A DNA stretch of 6,962 nt, from the NCBI GenBank assembly GCA_020439605.1, contig JAGQSI010000102.1, positions 1-6,962 on the forward strand, in the 5' to 3' direction. Made by a program: the position numbers and the translations under genes. The stretch comes from Acidimicrobiales bacterium. Lineage in GTDB: Bacteria; Actinomycetota; Acidimicrobiia; Acidimicrobiales; Iamiaceae. Shown here piece after piece: positions 1-6,059 of the stretch. A model generated the notes under the pieces. It was not told the DNA's origin and did no database searches. It saw nothing but the letters and a program-made list of their open reading frames with translations. Numbering within the stretch: the first letter of the stretch is position 1; every line of letters begins with the position of its first letter.

Positions 1-2
1 TG

Positions 3-53
3 CGTGACCGCGTCGGTAAGGCAGCCAAGGTCAAAGAGAAGCGCGACTTCTAG
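3..53 (+). CDS. rplS: Ribosomal protein L19, C-terminal end (partial)
   Basis: Only the last 16 codons and the TAG stop (51-53) are present; the gene begins upstream of the window. The visible tail reads RDRVGKAAKVKEKRDF. It matches the end of actinobacterial L19, where an LRDRxGKAAxxKEKR tail is characteristic, and the rplS-DUF2469-yraN order supports the call. L19 is a large-subunit protein that lies at the interface with the 30S subunit. The Lys/Arg-rich tail is what an rRNA-binding protein would have. Family identity comes from tail similarity plus context; the rest of the protein cannot be judged. Confidence 0.85.
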   Translation, partial: RDRVGKAAKVKEKRDF

Positions 54-133
54 ATCCGTATCGGGGCTGCGCTGCACCAGCCGCCCAAATTGTCAGACTG
101 TCGCTCTACGATGGTCTGCGTGATCTACCCGAA

Positions 134-147
134 CCCGCTGATGCGGG
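134..147 (+). other. Small GC-rich hairpin upstream of the DUF2469 gene
   Basis: CCCGC (134-138) pairs perfectly with GCGGG (143-147) around a TGAT loop. It sits between the rplS stop and the ribosome binding site (AAGG, 155-158) of the next gene. No T-run follows on either strand, so it does not look like a classic intrinsic terminator. It could be a weak terminator or mRNA stem after rplS, or chance in GC-rich DNA. Nothing else recognisable is seen in the 112-base gap 54-165. Confidence 0.25.
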
Positions 148-165
148 CTGAGCCAAGGCGTAAGC

Positions 166-471
166 ATGAGCGCTGACGATCTTGAGCAATACGAAGCAGA
201 AATAGAGCATCAGCTCTTTCAGGAGTATCGAGACGTCTCGCCCACGTTCCAGTACGTGGTGGAGACCGAGCGACGGTTCTATCTGGCCAATACCGTTGAA
301 CAAACAGTTCATGTTGAAGGCGGCCGCACCTGGATCGAGCTGGTGCTGGGTGATGCTTGGGTTTGGGACATGTACCGGCAAACTCCGATGCGTTTTGTGC
401 CATCGGTCCGGGTCGTCACGTTCAAGGACGTGAACATCGAGGAACTTCCAAAACAAGATCTAGCGTTGTGA
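166..471 (+). CDS. DUF2469 family protein (conserved actinobacterial protein)
   Basis: The 101-residue product matches the DUF2469 family along its whole length. It has an acidic N-terminal segment (SADDLEQYEAEIE, residues 2-14), a YRD motif at 21-23, the block VVETERRFYLAN (31-42), DAWVWDMYR (63-71), and VRVVTFKDVNIEEL (81-94). The function of the family is unknown; it is close to a signature of Actinomycetota and usually sits beside rnhB or yraN. The ATG at 166 is preceded by AAGG at 155-158 (7-base spacing). No signal peptide or membrane segment is present, so it should be cytoplasmic. Its stop overlaps the start of yraN (GTGA, 468-471), which suggests co-transcription and translational coupling. 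In many relatives lepB and rnhB lie between rplS and this gene; here they are absent. Confidence 0.9.
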   Translation: MSADDLEQYEAEIEHQLFQEYRDVSPTFQYVVETERRFYLANTVEQTVHVEGGRTWIELVLGDAWVWDMYRQTPMRFVPSVRVVTFKDVNIEELPKQDLAL

Positions 472-818
472 CCGCGGGCCGTCAACGGCTAGGACGCAGC
501 GGCGAGGACCGTGCCGCCAAGTGGTACGAGGACCACGGTTATCTGGTTGTTGAACGCAACTGGCGTTGTCGCCAAGGAGAGGTGGACCTGATCGTGCGCA
601 AAGGATCCACCACCGTCTTTTGCGAGGTGAAGACTCGTTCATCGTTGGCCTATGGCCACCCGGCAGAAGCGGTGACCCCTTCGAAACAGAAACGTATTCG
701 GATGTTGGCCACCAAGTGGCTGGCCGAGGTCAATGAGGGACCTAGGCCGCAGATCATTCGTTTCGACGTGGCCGCAGTGTTGCCCAGCGAGGTGTCGGTT
801 ATCGAGGATGCCTTCTAG
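468..818 (+). CDS. yraN: YraN/UPF0102 family endonuclease-fold protein
   Basis: This 116-residue protein has the full UPF0102 (YraN) pattern. GRSGEDRAAKWYEDHGY lies at 9-25, ERNWRCRQGEVDLI at 29-42 and FCEVKTRSS at 51-59. EAV, a conserved Lys/Arg segment and an AxxWL motif follow. E13, D40 and the E53-x-K55 pair reproduce the acidic/lysine active-site arrangement of restriction-endonuclease-like folds, so a nuclease activity is plausible, but the role of the family is not firmly established. Its frequent position beside comM and dprA suggests DNA processing. The GTG at 468 is chosen because it overlaps the DUF2469 stop as GTGA, it places the GxxGE motif at the usual distance from the N terminus, and it gives the normal family length. 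The frame is open further upstream, from 357, but that part only shadows DUF2469. No separate Shine-Dalgarno is evident, so translation probably depends on coupling. Confidence 0.9.
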   Translation: MTAGRQRLGRSGEDRAAKWYEDHGYLVVERNWRCRQGEVDLIVRKGSTTVFCEVKTRSSLAYGHPAEAVTPSKQKRIRMLATKWLAEVNEGPRPQIIRFDVAAVLPSEVSVIEDAF

Positions 819-828
819 CTGCCATGCG

Positions 829-849
829 CGGGCGAGGGCTCATCGCCCG
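829..849. terminator. Possible hairpin between convergent yraN and the zinc-protein gene
   Basis: CGGGCGA (829-835) pairs perfectly with TCGCCCG (843-849) around a 7-base loop. It begins 10 bases past the yraN stop and covers the last codons of the convergent minus-strand gene. A hairpin here would serve as a terminator for yraN transcripts and could act on both strands. There is no T-run on either side, so an intrinsic terminator is not proven. Confidence 0.3.
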
Positions 850-1058
850 GAGCGCCCGGTTGGTCTGCGCCGTTGCCGGTTCATCCAACAGCCATGATGC
901 CAGTGGCGCCGCTCTTCGGGTGCCGGCTTGGGTACCGTCACAAGATGGCCGGTGCCGGCTGGGATTGCCTGTTGGCAGCCAGGGCATAGATAGGGCTTGC
1001 GCGCCTCATAGGGCTGCATGCGCCGAACCTCGGTGTCTTCGTCCGCCCAGTTCCACAT
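840..1058 (-). CDS. Small zinc-binding protein, CxxC...HxxC (conserved actinobacterial type)
   Basis: The 72-residue product carries KPYLCPGCQQAIPAGTGHLV at 21-40 and RRHWHHGCW at 50-58. C25 and C28, then H54 and C57, form a CX2C-X25-HX2C pattern expected of a single structural zinc site (zinc ribbon or treble clef). I recognise this as the small actinobacterial protein type with a YxCPGCxQxIxPG...H and RRHWHxxCW signature; I know no function for it. The C terminus is Arg-rich (61-72), compatible with nucleic-acid contact, but this is inference. The ATG at 1058 is chosen because it shares one base with the stop of the upstream small gene (TGATG), a typical coupled start. A shorter alternative starts at ATG 1019 (59 residues), with GAGG placed 8 bases before it. 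The gene converges on yraN. Confidence is high that this frame is coding and moderate for the exact start. Confidence 0.75.
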   Translation of the reverse strand: MWNWADEDTEVRRMQPYEARKPYLCPGCQQAIPAGTGHLVTVPKPAPEERRHWHHGCWMNRQRRRPTGRSGR

Positions 1059-1168
1059 CAGCCCAGGAACGCCCATGCAACAAGAGCAGCACAGACCACG
1101 ATCGCTCCGATGACCATGGCGTAATCCGCTGGGGTCTTGGACATCTTCCTGTGTGGATTCAGGCCCAT
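1058..1168 (-). CDS. Small single-span membrane protein (36 residues)
   Basis: This frame encodes a polar, basic N terminus (MGLNPHRKMSKTPADYA, residues 1-17). It is followed by an uninterrupted hydrophobic stretch from M18 to about L35, long enough for one transmembrane helix. The positive charges before the helix predict the N terminus inside the cell. Support for a real gene comes from an AGGA Shine-Dalgarno at 1176-1179 (minus strand) 7 bases before the ATG, an in-frame TAG just upstream that fixes the start, and a TGATG overlap (1056-1060) with the zinc-protein start. No family is assigned; the function is unknown. Coupling to the zinc protein suggests that the two act together or at least share expression. 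It is short enough to be missed by usual gene callers. Confidence 0.6.
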   Translation of the reverse strand: MGLNPHRKMSKTPADYAMVIGAIVVCAALVAWAFLG

Positions 1169-1235
1169 GGTGCAATCCTATGGCCGATGAGCCAGTTGAG
1201 TAGCACCTGACCCGAATCAGTTCTGGGCGAGATAT

Positions 1236-1269
1236 GTTCATGACGTCTTCGAGTTCATAACGTCTTCGA
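1236..1269. repeat. 17-base tandem direct repeat, two copies
   Basis: Copies at 1236-1252 and 1253-1269 are GTTCATGACGTCTTCGA and GTTCATAACGTCTTCGA, with one mismatch in 17; the following G (1270) extends the match. They abut exactly, in the region between divergent genes, 68 bases upstream of the minus-strand start and 126 upstream of comM. Paired direct repeats at this spacing (about 1.6 helical turns) could be a regulator binding site. A slippage duplication is equally possible. Confidence 0.6.
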
Positions 1270-1332
1270 GATTGTGACCGTGGCATTCTGATTCAGTCGG
1301 TTCCGCTTGTGGGTTGGCTGGTCCCGCTCGTG

Positions 1333-1348
1333 CGCCGGCGAAACGGCG
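1333..1348 (+). other. Short GC hairpin in the comM upstream region
   Basis: CGCCG (1333-1337) pairs with CGGCG (1344-1348) around GCGAAA, ending 46 bases before the comM start codon. No T-run follows. It may form a leader stem in a comM transcript, or it may simply follow from the CGGCGAAA tandem repetition present at 1336-1350. Confidence 0.2.
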
Positions 1349-1394
1349 AACCATCAGGGTCATCTCAACGGGCTAAGGCCGTGGGAGCGAGAAC

Positions 1395-2915
1395 GTGTTC
1401 GCCAGTATTAGGTCCGCTGTTGTTGTCGGGGTAGATGGCAGCCAGGTTTCAGTAGAAGTACATGTTGGTGCAGGTCTTCCGGGCATGACCATCGTTGGTC
1501 TGCCCGATGCGTCGTGTCGTGAAGCACGAGATCGAGTTCGGGCAGCCTTCATTGCCAGCAAACTCACATGGCCACCCCAGAAGGTCACGGTGAACCTTGC
1601 CCCTTCGTCTAGTCGCAAGGTTGGTACCGGGCTGGACCTGCCAATAGCTGTTGGAATCCTGGTTGCGAGCGGGGTGGTGGATGCCTCTCAGGTGAACCGC
1701 ATGGGGTTCGTGGGCGAGTTGGGCCTCGATGGCTCGGTCAGGGCGGTGCCTGCGATTGTCCCGCTCGTCGATGCAATCAGGGTGGCTGGCGGCGACGAGG
1801 TGGTGGTTCCGGTTGCTTGCGCCGGAGATGCAGAACTGCTTGAGGAGGTGAAGGTCAGGGCCATCTCCACATTGAGCGAACTCGTTGCTGCTCTCTCCAA
1901 CGAGGAACCGTGGCCAGACCACGATTATCGGCGAGTGGAGGCTGCTCCTTTGGATACTGCCGATCTTGCGGATCTTCGAGGGCAGCCGATCATGCGTCGA
2001 GCACTTGAAATCAGTGCTGCTGGAGGCCACCACCTGCTCATGATCGGAGTCCCCGGCGCAGGCAAGACAATGTTGGCCGAAAGACTTCCCGGTGTACTTC
2101 CTGATCTCTCGAGCTCAGAGGCGATGGAAGTATCTCGGATCCATTCAGCGGCCGGACGTGTCCTCACCGGTGGCTTGGTTAGACGGCCTCCGTTTCAAGC
2201 ACCACATCATTCAGCCACTTTGGTGTCGGTGATCGGAGGCGGGTCAGACGCGATGAGACCAGGGCTGGTGTCATTGGCTCATGGCGGTGTGCTGTTTCTC
2301 GACGAACTATCGGAGTTCTCTCCATCTGTTCTCGACGCTCTGCGTCAACCGATCGAGGAAGGGGCGGTACGGGTAAGTCGGGCGCGTTTCTCGGCAATGC
2401 TTCCCGCTCGTTTCCTACTCGTTGCAGCAATGAACCCGTGTCCGTGCGGCGAAGGTGGAAGGCCCGGAGCCTGTAGCTGCAGTGACGCAGCGCTACTGCG
2501 ATATCGCCGTCGTCTGTCGGGGCCGTTGCTCGATCGTTTCGATCTGAGAGTGGCAGTGGAACGCCCTGATGCCCAGGAGTTGCTAACCGGTGCCCCAGGA
2601 GAACCTTCGGCAGTAGTGGCGGAGCGAGTTGCTCGCGTTCGTGCGAAAAGTCTTGAACGTGGGGGAGTGCTCAACTCCAGGATGAGCAGGGTTGCCCTAG
2701 ACGAGTACGCACCCCTCAGCAACGACGCGCAGAGACTCCTGGGACGAGCCATGGAGATGGGAAGACTGACAGCTCGTGGGCTCGATCGGATCCGCCGGGT
2801 TGCTCTGACCATGGCAGACCTTGAAGGTGTCGACCCGCCGCTTGAGCCGATGCAGGTTGCCGCAGCGTTGTCCCTGCGAGCAGACATCTCGTTGCACCCG
2901 GGGGTAGCGGCATGA
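1395..2915 (+). CDS. comM: ComM/YifB-family AAA+ ATPase (Mg-chelatase-like)
   Basis: The 506-residue product has the full architecture and usual length of the family. The N-terminal domain includes GLPGMTIVGLPD (about 28-39) and TVNLAP (65-70). The AAA+ core has Walker A GVPGAGKT (218-225), Walker B VLFLDE (299-304) and the NPCPCG segment (347-352) followed by C360 and C362. GPLLDRFDL (376-384) precedes a C-terminal helical domain with LTARGLDRIRRVALTMADL near 456-474. In Gram-negative bacteria ComM is a hexameric helicase that promotes branch migration when incoming DNA is integrated during natural transformation; an equivalent role here is inferred. GGGAG at 1383-1387, 7 bases before the GTG, and an upstream in-frame TAA at 1374 fix the start. 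The stop overlaps the dprA start (ATGA, 2912-2915), so the two genes are almost certainly co-translated. All key residues look intact. Confidence 0.93.
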   Translation: MFASIRSAVVVGVDGSQVSVEVHVGAGLPGMTIVGLPDASCREARDRVRAAFIASKLTWPPQKVTVNLAPSSSRKVGTGLDLPIAVGILVASGVVDASQVNRMGFVGELGLDGSVRAVPAIVPLVDAIRVAGGDEVVVPVACAGDAELLEEVKVRAISTLSELVAALSNEEPWPDHDYRRVEAAPLDTADLADLRGQPIMRRALEISAAGGHHLLMIGVPGAGKTMLAERLPGVLPDLSSSEAMEVSRIHSAAGRVLTGGLVRRPPFQAPHHSATLVSVIGGGSDAMRPGLVSLAHGGVLFLDELSEFSPSVLDALRQPIEEGAVRVSRARFSAMLPARFLLVAAMNPCPCGEGGRPGACSCSDAALLRYRRRLSGPLLDRFDLRVAVERPDAQELLTGAPGEPSAVVAERVARVRAKSLERGGVLNSRMSRVALDEYAPLSNDAQRLLGRAMEMGRLTARGLDRIRRVALTMADLEGVDPPLEPMQVAAALSLRADISLHPGVAA

Positions 2916-4216
2916 GCGAAGAAGTTGTTTCTCAACCGCTAGAGCACACAGCGGCATTGGTGGCTCTGGCTTGTCTGCCAGGTGTTGGGCCCGGCTCGCT
3001 TCGGCGATGGGTGCAGGCCCAGAACGCGACCGAGGCGTGGGAGCTGGCCAGTTCCGGACGTGCCAGCAAGGACGAGGTGCTCGCCTTGTCGCTGCAGAGA
3101 AACCTGACAACCAACCACAAGATCACTGAAGCTGCGCGCCACATTGATCCACTGGCGCTTCTGGAACGTCATCGAACACTTGGTATCGGTGTTCACATAC
3201 TTGGCACGGCTGGCTATCCCCAACGACTAGCTCATGATCCGAGTCCACCTGCCGTGTTGTTCTCAAACGGCGACATCTCAGCGCTCGATGCCCCGATGGT
3301 TGCAATCGTTGGTACGAGAAACGCCACGCGCCTCGGATGCGACACCGCAGCGCGCCTCGCTGGAGAACTGTCCATGGCAGGTGTTTCGGTTGCTTCAGGT
3401 CTGGCTCTTGGCATCGATGGAGCGGCCCACAGTGCTCTGGTCTGGGCCAACGCCAATGGCCAACCACCCGCTGCGCCACCGTCTGCTCCACACGACGGTC
3501 AGCTCGGCAATGGGGTCGACGAGGGGAGCGACGGCGGTCCCGGCGGCGGGCTTGCGAGCGGGATCGGTAGGCCGGTCGCTGTGGTGGCTGCTGGGCTCGA
3601 TTGTCGCTACCCGCGGGCGCACCGCAGGTTGCATGACCAAATAGTTGAGCGGGGTGTGGTCCTTAGCGAGGTTCCCCTTGGAATGGGTCCGAGCAAATGG
3701 CGTTTCCCTGCTCGAAACCGGATACTGGCCGGACTCGCCGACGCGCTGGTGGTGGTTGAGAGTCGATCATCGGGTGGCTCGATGTTGACGGTTGCAGAAG
3801 CGCTGCGGCGAGATCGCCCGATACTTGCGGTGCCCGGACACCCAACTTCGCCCTCGTCTGCTGGAACCCTTGACCTGATCTGCGACGGAGCCACACCGCT
3901 TCGCGATGTAGAAGATGTACTCGTCGCGATTGGAATGGGTGGCTCAAGTAGCAGGCCTCTTCATGAACGATCCTCAAGCGATGGTGAGGACCTGCTCGGC
4001 GAGTCACAAGATGAGGTGGCATCAGAGTTGCTCGGCGTACTCGCCGCTGGAGCACTCACCCTTTCAGAGGTACTGAGTCGGGTTGACTCGGATCGGGGTC
4101 TAGTGGCACAAGCACTGCTGGAGCTCGAACTCAGCGGGAAAATCGTTGCAACTGGAAGCTGGTACGAGCTTTCTACAGGTGCTGCGAGGGCCTCGAGCAG
4201 AGGTGCTCGGCGATGA
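2912..4216 (+). CDS. dprA: DNA-processing protein DprA with an inserted Gly/Pro-rich loop
   Basis: DprA binds incoming single-stranded DNA and loads RecA onto it. The 434-residue protein shows an N-terminal helix-hairpin-helix-like segment (CLPGVGPGSLRRW, 21-33). The Rossmann-like DprA domain carries IVGTRNATRLG (132-142), SGLALGIDGAAH (162-173), FPARNRILAGLADALVVVE (265-283), GGSMLTVAEAL (288-298), VPGH (307-310) and GTLDLICDGA (318-327). A winged-helix-like C-terminal domain follows (about 366-420). The unusual part is residues 177-220: most relatives have only about six residues between the GIDGAAH helix and the next strand (PVAVVAAGLD), but here there are 44, rich in Gly, Pro, Ala and Asp. 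The frame is kept and the flanking motifs are intact, so the fold should survive with an enlarged loop. The ATG at 2912 overlaps the comM stop. An Arg-rich tail ends the protein. Confidence 0.92.
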   Translation: MSEEVVSQPLEHTAALVALACLPGVGPGSLRRWVQAQNATEAWELASSGRASKDEVLALSLQRNLTTNHKITEAARHIDPLALLERHRTLGIGVHILGTAGYPQRLAHDPSPPAVLFSNGDISALDAPMVAIVGTRNATRLGCDTAARLAGELSMAGVSVASGLALGIDGAAHSALVWANANGQPPAAPPSAPHDGQLGNGVDEGSDGGPGGGLASGIGRPVAVVAAGLDCRYPRAHRRLHDQIVERGVVLSEVPLGMGPSKWRFPARNRILAGLADALVVVESRSSGGSMLTVAEALRRDRPILAVPGHPTSPSSAGTLDLICDGATPLRDVEDVLVAIGMGGSSSRPLHERSSSDGEDLLGESQDEVASELLGVLAAGALTLSEVLSRVDSDRGLVAQALLELELSGKIVATGSWYELSTGAARASSRGARR

Positions 4217-4270
4217 TGGCGACACAAGTCGTAGCAGAGGGCCTTCGTTGGCCATTACGGTTGAGGCGTG

Positions 4271-5200
4271 ATGTGGGAGCCAGAGGAGTTCGAGCAGTCC
4301 CTGACTGCGTGCTCGCGCTCTACCCGTCACGCCTATCGAAGCGATCTCTCGGACTTCATTTCCTGGGCAGATCGTTGCTCAATAGGTGGCCCCGCAGAAG
4401 TGAACCGTCGAACTCTGCGCCGCTACCTGGTGGAGCTTGGCGAACGTCCACGACGCCCGGCGGGTCCTCGCACCATTGCTCGTCGGCTTTCCACCCTGCG
4501 TCGCTACTTCGCGTGGCAGGTCAAGACGGGAAGAATTGGGGTGGACCCAACCGTTGGTCTGCATTCACCAAAGCCAAGCGGCAAGCTTCCAAAGGTCCTC
4601 CAGGACGAGCAACTCCGTACATTGTTGGACGAACCCTCCGTTCGCGCCTCGCTCGCGGGCGCAAACGTAGATGGCAGCAACCAAGCGCTCGACCCGCTTC
4701 AGCGAGCCAGGTTTCTTCGCGATCAGGCCTGCGTGGAACTGCTCTATGGCAGTGGGCTACGGGTGTCGGAGTTGTGTGGATTGAGAATCAGCGATCTCGA
4801 TCTCGAAGCCGGGCTCGTCACGGTCTGGGGCAAAGGCGCCAAACAAAGAACCGTGCCGATGAGTCAACCCTCAGTGGACGCAATGGCAGAGTTCTTGCGC
4901 GAAGGTCGAGGTTTGCTCGGTGGAGATGGCCAGATCGGAGATCTGGTTTTTGCCAACATGCGTTCCAAGCCGCTTACCCCTCGCGATGTGAGGCGGATAC
5001 TGGATCGCCGATCGTTGGAACCCACCCACCCTCACGCGCTGCGCCACACCTTTGCTACTCATCTCCTGGATGGCGATGCAGATCTTCGCAGCGTGCAGGA
5101 ACTGCTTGGCCACGAAGATCTGGCCACTACCCAGATCTATACCCATGTGAGCCGCGAGAGACTTCGCGACGTGTTCGATCGGACCCATCCCCGTGCCTAG
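4271..5200 (+). CDS. xerC: Tyrosine recombinase XerC
   Basis: XerC and its partner XerD resolve chromosome dimers at dif near the terminus. The N-terminal SAM-like core-binding domain covers about 5-85. The catalytic domain follows, with R164 (in SGLRVSELCGL), K188 (GKGAKQR), H255 and R258 (HPHALRHTFATHLL), H281 (LLGHEDLATTQIYTHV) and the nucleophile Y290. This is the complete RKHRHY set, so the enzyme should be active. Its length (309 residues) is normal. Starts are possible at GTG 4268 and ATG 4271. ATG is preferred because TTGAGG (4261-4266) lies only one base from the GTG but four from the ATG; an in-frame TGA at 4262-4264 excludes anything earlier. It follows dprA after 54 bases, as in mycobacteria where xerC lies close to dprA. 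XerC rather than XerD is chosen on this synteny. No dif-like site is seen in the window. Confidence 0.9.
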   Translation: MWEPEEFEQSLTACSRSTRHAYRSDLSDFISWADRCSIGGPAEVNRRTLRRYLVELGERPRRPAGPRTIARRLSTLRRYFAWQVKTGRIGVDPTVGLHSPKPSGKLPKVLQDEQLRTLLDEPSVRASLAGANVDGSNQALDPLQRARFLRDQACVELLYGSGLRVSELCGLRISDLDLEAGLVTVWGKGAKQRTVPMSQPSVDAMAEFLREGRGLLGGDGQIGDLVFANMRSKPLTPRDVRRILDRRSLEPTHPHALRHTFATHLLDGDADLRSVQELLGHEDLATTQIYTHVSRERLRDVFDRTHPRA

Positions 5201-5231
5201 GCAGCCTATGGGGTGGCCCGTGGCCCGAGCT

Positions 5232-5240
5232 GGGGAGGAG
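5232..5240 (+). promoter_or_regulatory. Strong ribosome binding site of the sigma-factor gene
   Basis: GGGGAGGAG lies 5 bases before the GTG at 5246 and decides the start. The frame is open to an earlier GTG at 5213, but that would put this perfect Shine-Dalgarno inside the gene and add 11 residues ([11 protein letters not shown]) absent from the sigma fold. An out-of-frame ATG at 5241 abuts the site directly and opens a two-codon frame whose TGA overlaps the real GTG. Confidence 0.75.
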
Positions 5241-5245
5241 ATGGC

Positions 5246-6010
5246 GTGACTCTGGATCCCGTGATCGAACTGTGGGCTGCGTATCGACGCGACCCGCAAC
5301 GCCCCACCCGAGATCCACTGATCGTTCATTACTCGCCACTTGTGAAGTATGTGGCTGGACGCGTAGCGGTTGGTCTGCCCCAAAACGTCGAGCAAGCAGA
5401 CCTGGTGAGCTACGGCATCTTCGGGCTCATCGACGCCATCGAGAAGTTCGATCCTGCTCGAGGGTTCAAGTTCGAGACCTACGCCATTTCCAGAATTCGC
5501 GGTGCGATACTCGACGAGCTGAGATCCATGGACTGGGTTCCGAGGTCGGTGAGGGCCAAGGGTCGAGCGGTGGAGCGAGCATTCTCGAAGCTCGAAGCGG
5601 AACTCAAACGATCCCCAACAGATGCAGAACTTGCCGAAGAGTTGGATATGACAGACCAACAACTTCGACAGGTGCTTGGCCAACTCTCGTTGACCGGTGT
5701 TGCTGCTCTGGACGAAATGTTGGGCGATCGAAACGACGCCAACACACTCGGAGACACCCTCGCGGACACCAACGATGGCCCGGGGCAGCTGTTCGAACGC
5801 AGCGAACTCAGCGACCAGTTGGCCAGCGCCATAGGGCGAATGCCAGAACGAGAGAAGCTGGTGCTTGGGCTCTACTACTTCGAGAACCTCACGCTCGCCC
5901 AGATCGGCGAAGTGCTTGGGGTGACCGAGAGCCGCGTGAGCCAGATTCATACCAAAGCAGTGCTACAGCTACGAAGCAGGCTCCAAGCCGCAGAACGAGA
6001 GCACGCCTGA
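5246..6010 (+). CDS. whiG: RNA polymerase sigma factor, WhiG/FliA (sigma-28) type
   Basis: The 254-residue protein aligns with WhiG/FliA from end to end. Region 2 spans about 24-97, with [18 protein letters not shown] (28-45), [22 protein letters not shown] (48-69) and [22 protein letters not shown] (76-97), the part that melts and reads the -10 element. Region 3 is about 99-158 ([15 protein letters not shown]). Region 4 is about 193-244, with the helix-turn-helix [25 protein letters not shown] that reads the -35 element. In Streptomyces WhiG starts aerial spore formation; in motile actinobacteria the relative drives flagellar genes. Which applies here cannot be seen. The similarity in region 2 is closer to WhiG (VEQAD, FETYA, DELR) than to typical FliA. 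Its location just upstream of an M23-family gene and rpsB is conserved, including in Streptomyces. No anti-sigma gene is adjacent. The stop is 49 bases before the next gene. Confidence 0.88.
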   Translation: MTLDPVIELWAAYRRDPQRPTRDPLIVHYSPLVKYVAGRVAVGLPQNVEQADLVSYGIFGLIDAIEKFDPARGFKFETYAISRIRGAILDELRSMDWVPRSVRAKGRAVERAFSKLEAELKRSPTDAELAEELDMTDQQLRQVLGQLSLTGVAALDEMLGDRNDANTLGDTLADTNDGPGQLFERSELSDQLASAIGRMPEREKLVLGLYYFENLTLAQIGEVLGVTESRVSQIHTKAVLQLRSRLQAAEREHA

Positions 6011-6059
6011 AACAACCAGGTCTGGTTCTGGCAGCTCACTCAGGACCGGTGGTTGAACG

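Larger units (their letters stand above)
1169..1394. other. Divergent intergenic region upstream of comM and the minus-strand pair
   Basis: These 226 bases separate the start of the 36-residue membrane gene (leftward) from the start of comM (rightward) and must hold promoters for at least the leftward pair. I could not identify a convincing -35/-10 pair on either strand. Visible structure consists of a 17-base tandem repeat (1236-1269) and a GC hairpin (1333-1348). The hairpin overlaps a tandem CGGCGAAA/CGGCGAAC (1336-1350). An in-frame TAA at 1374-1376 limits how far comM can extend upstream. No further coding sequence was found here. Confidence 0.5.

Noticed and set aside
824..1210. A 128-codon + strand frame in the yraN-comM gap
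   Set aside because: It is antisense to the two small genes, lacks a Shine-Dalgarno and shows low-complexity Arg/Ser/Ala composition.
1062..1286. N-terminal extension of the minus-strand zinc-protein frame (open up to 1286)
   Set aside because: Over 1058-1168 the better-supported reading is the different minus-strand frame encoding the 36-residue membrane peptide, and the part above 1168 has no motif, so the extension is treated as non-coding.
1214..1294. GAATCAG...CTGATTC inverted repeat around the tandem repeat
   Set aside because: Seven bases with a loop of more than 65 is not significant in a 226-base region.
4240..4253. GGCC-TTCGTT-GGCC between dprA and xerC
   Set aside because: A four-base stem without a T-run is expected by chance.
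4217..5245. A dif site next to xerC
   Set aside because: No 28-base dif-like sequence with the two Xer-binding arms was seen; dif is normally near the terminus, not beside xerC.
4871..5950. A 359-codon open frame on the minus strand
   Set aside because: It lies antisense to xerC and whiG, whose motifs are intact; the translation shows no family motif. It is a shadow frame.
6011..6059. Inverted sequence AACCA-GGTC-TGGTT just after the sigma-factor stop, and a CAACCA/TGGTTG pair across the gap
   Set aside because: The stems are only 5-6 bp with no T-run; too weak to call a terminator or operator.
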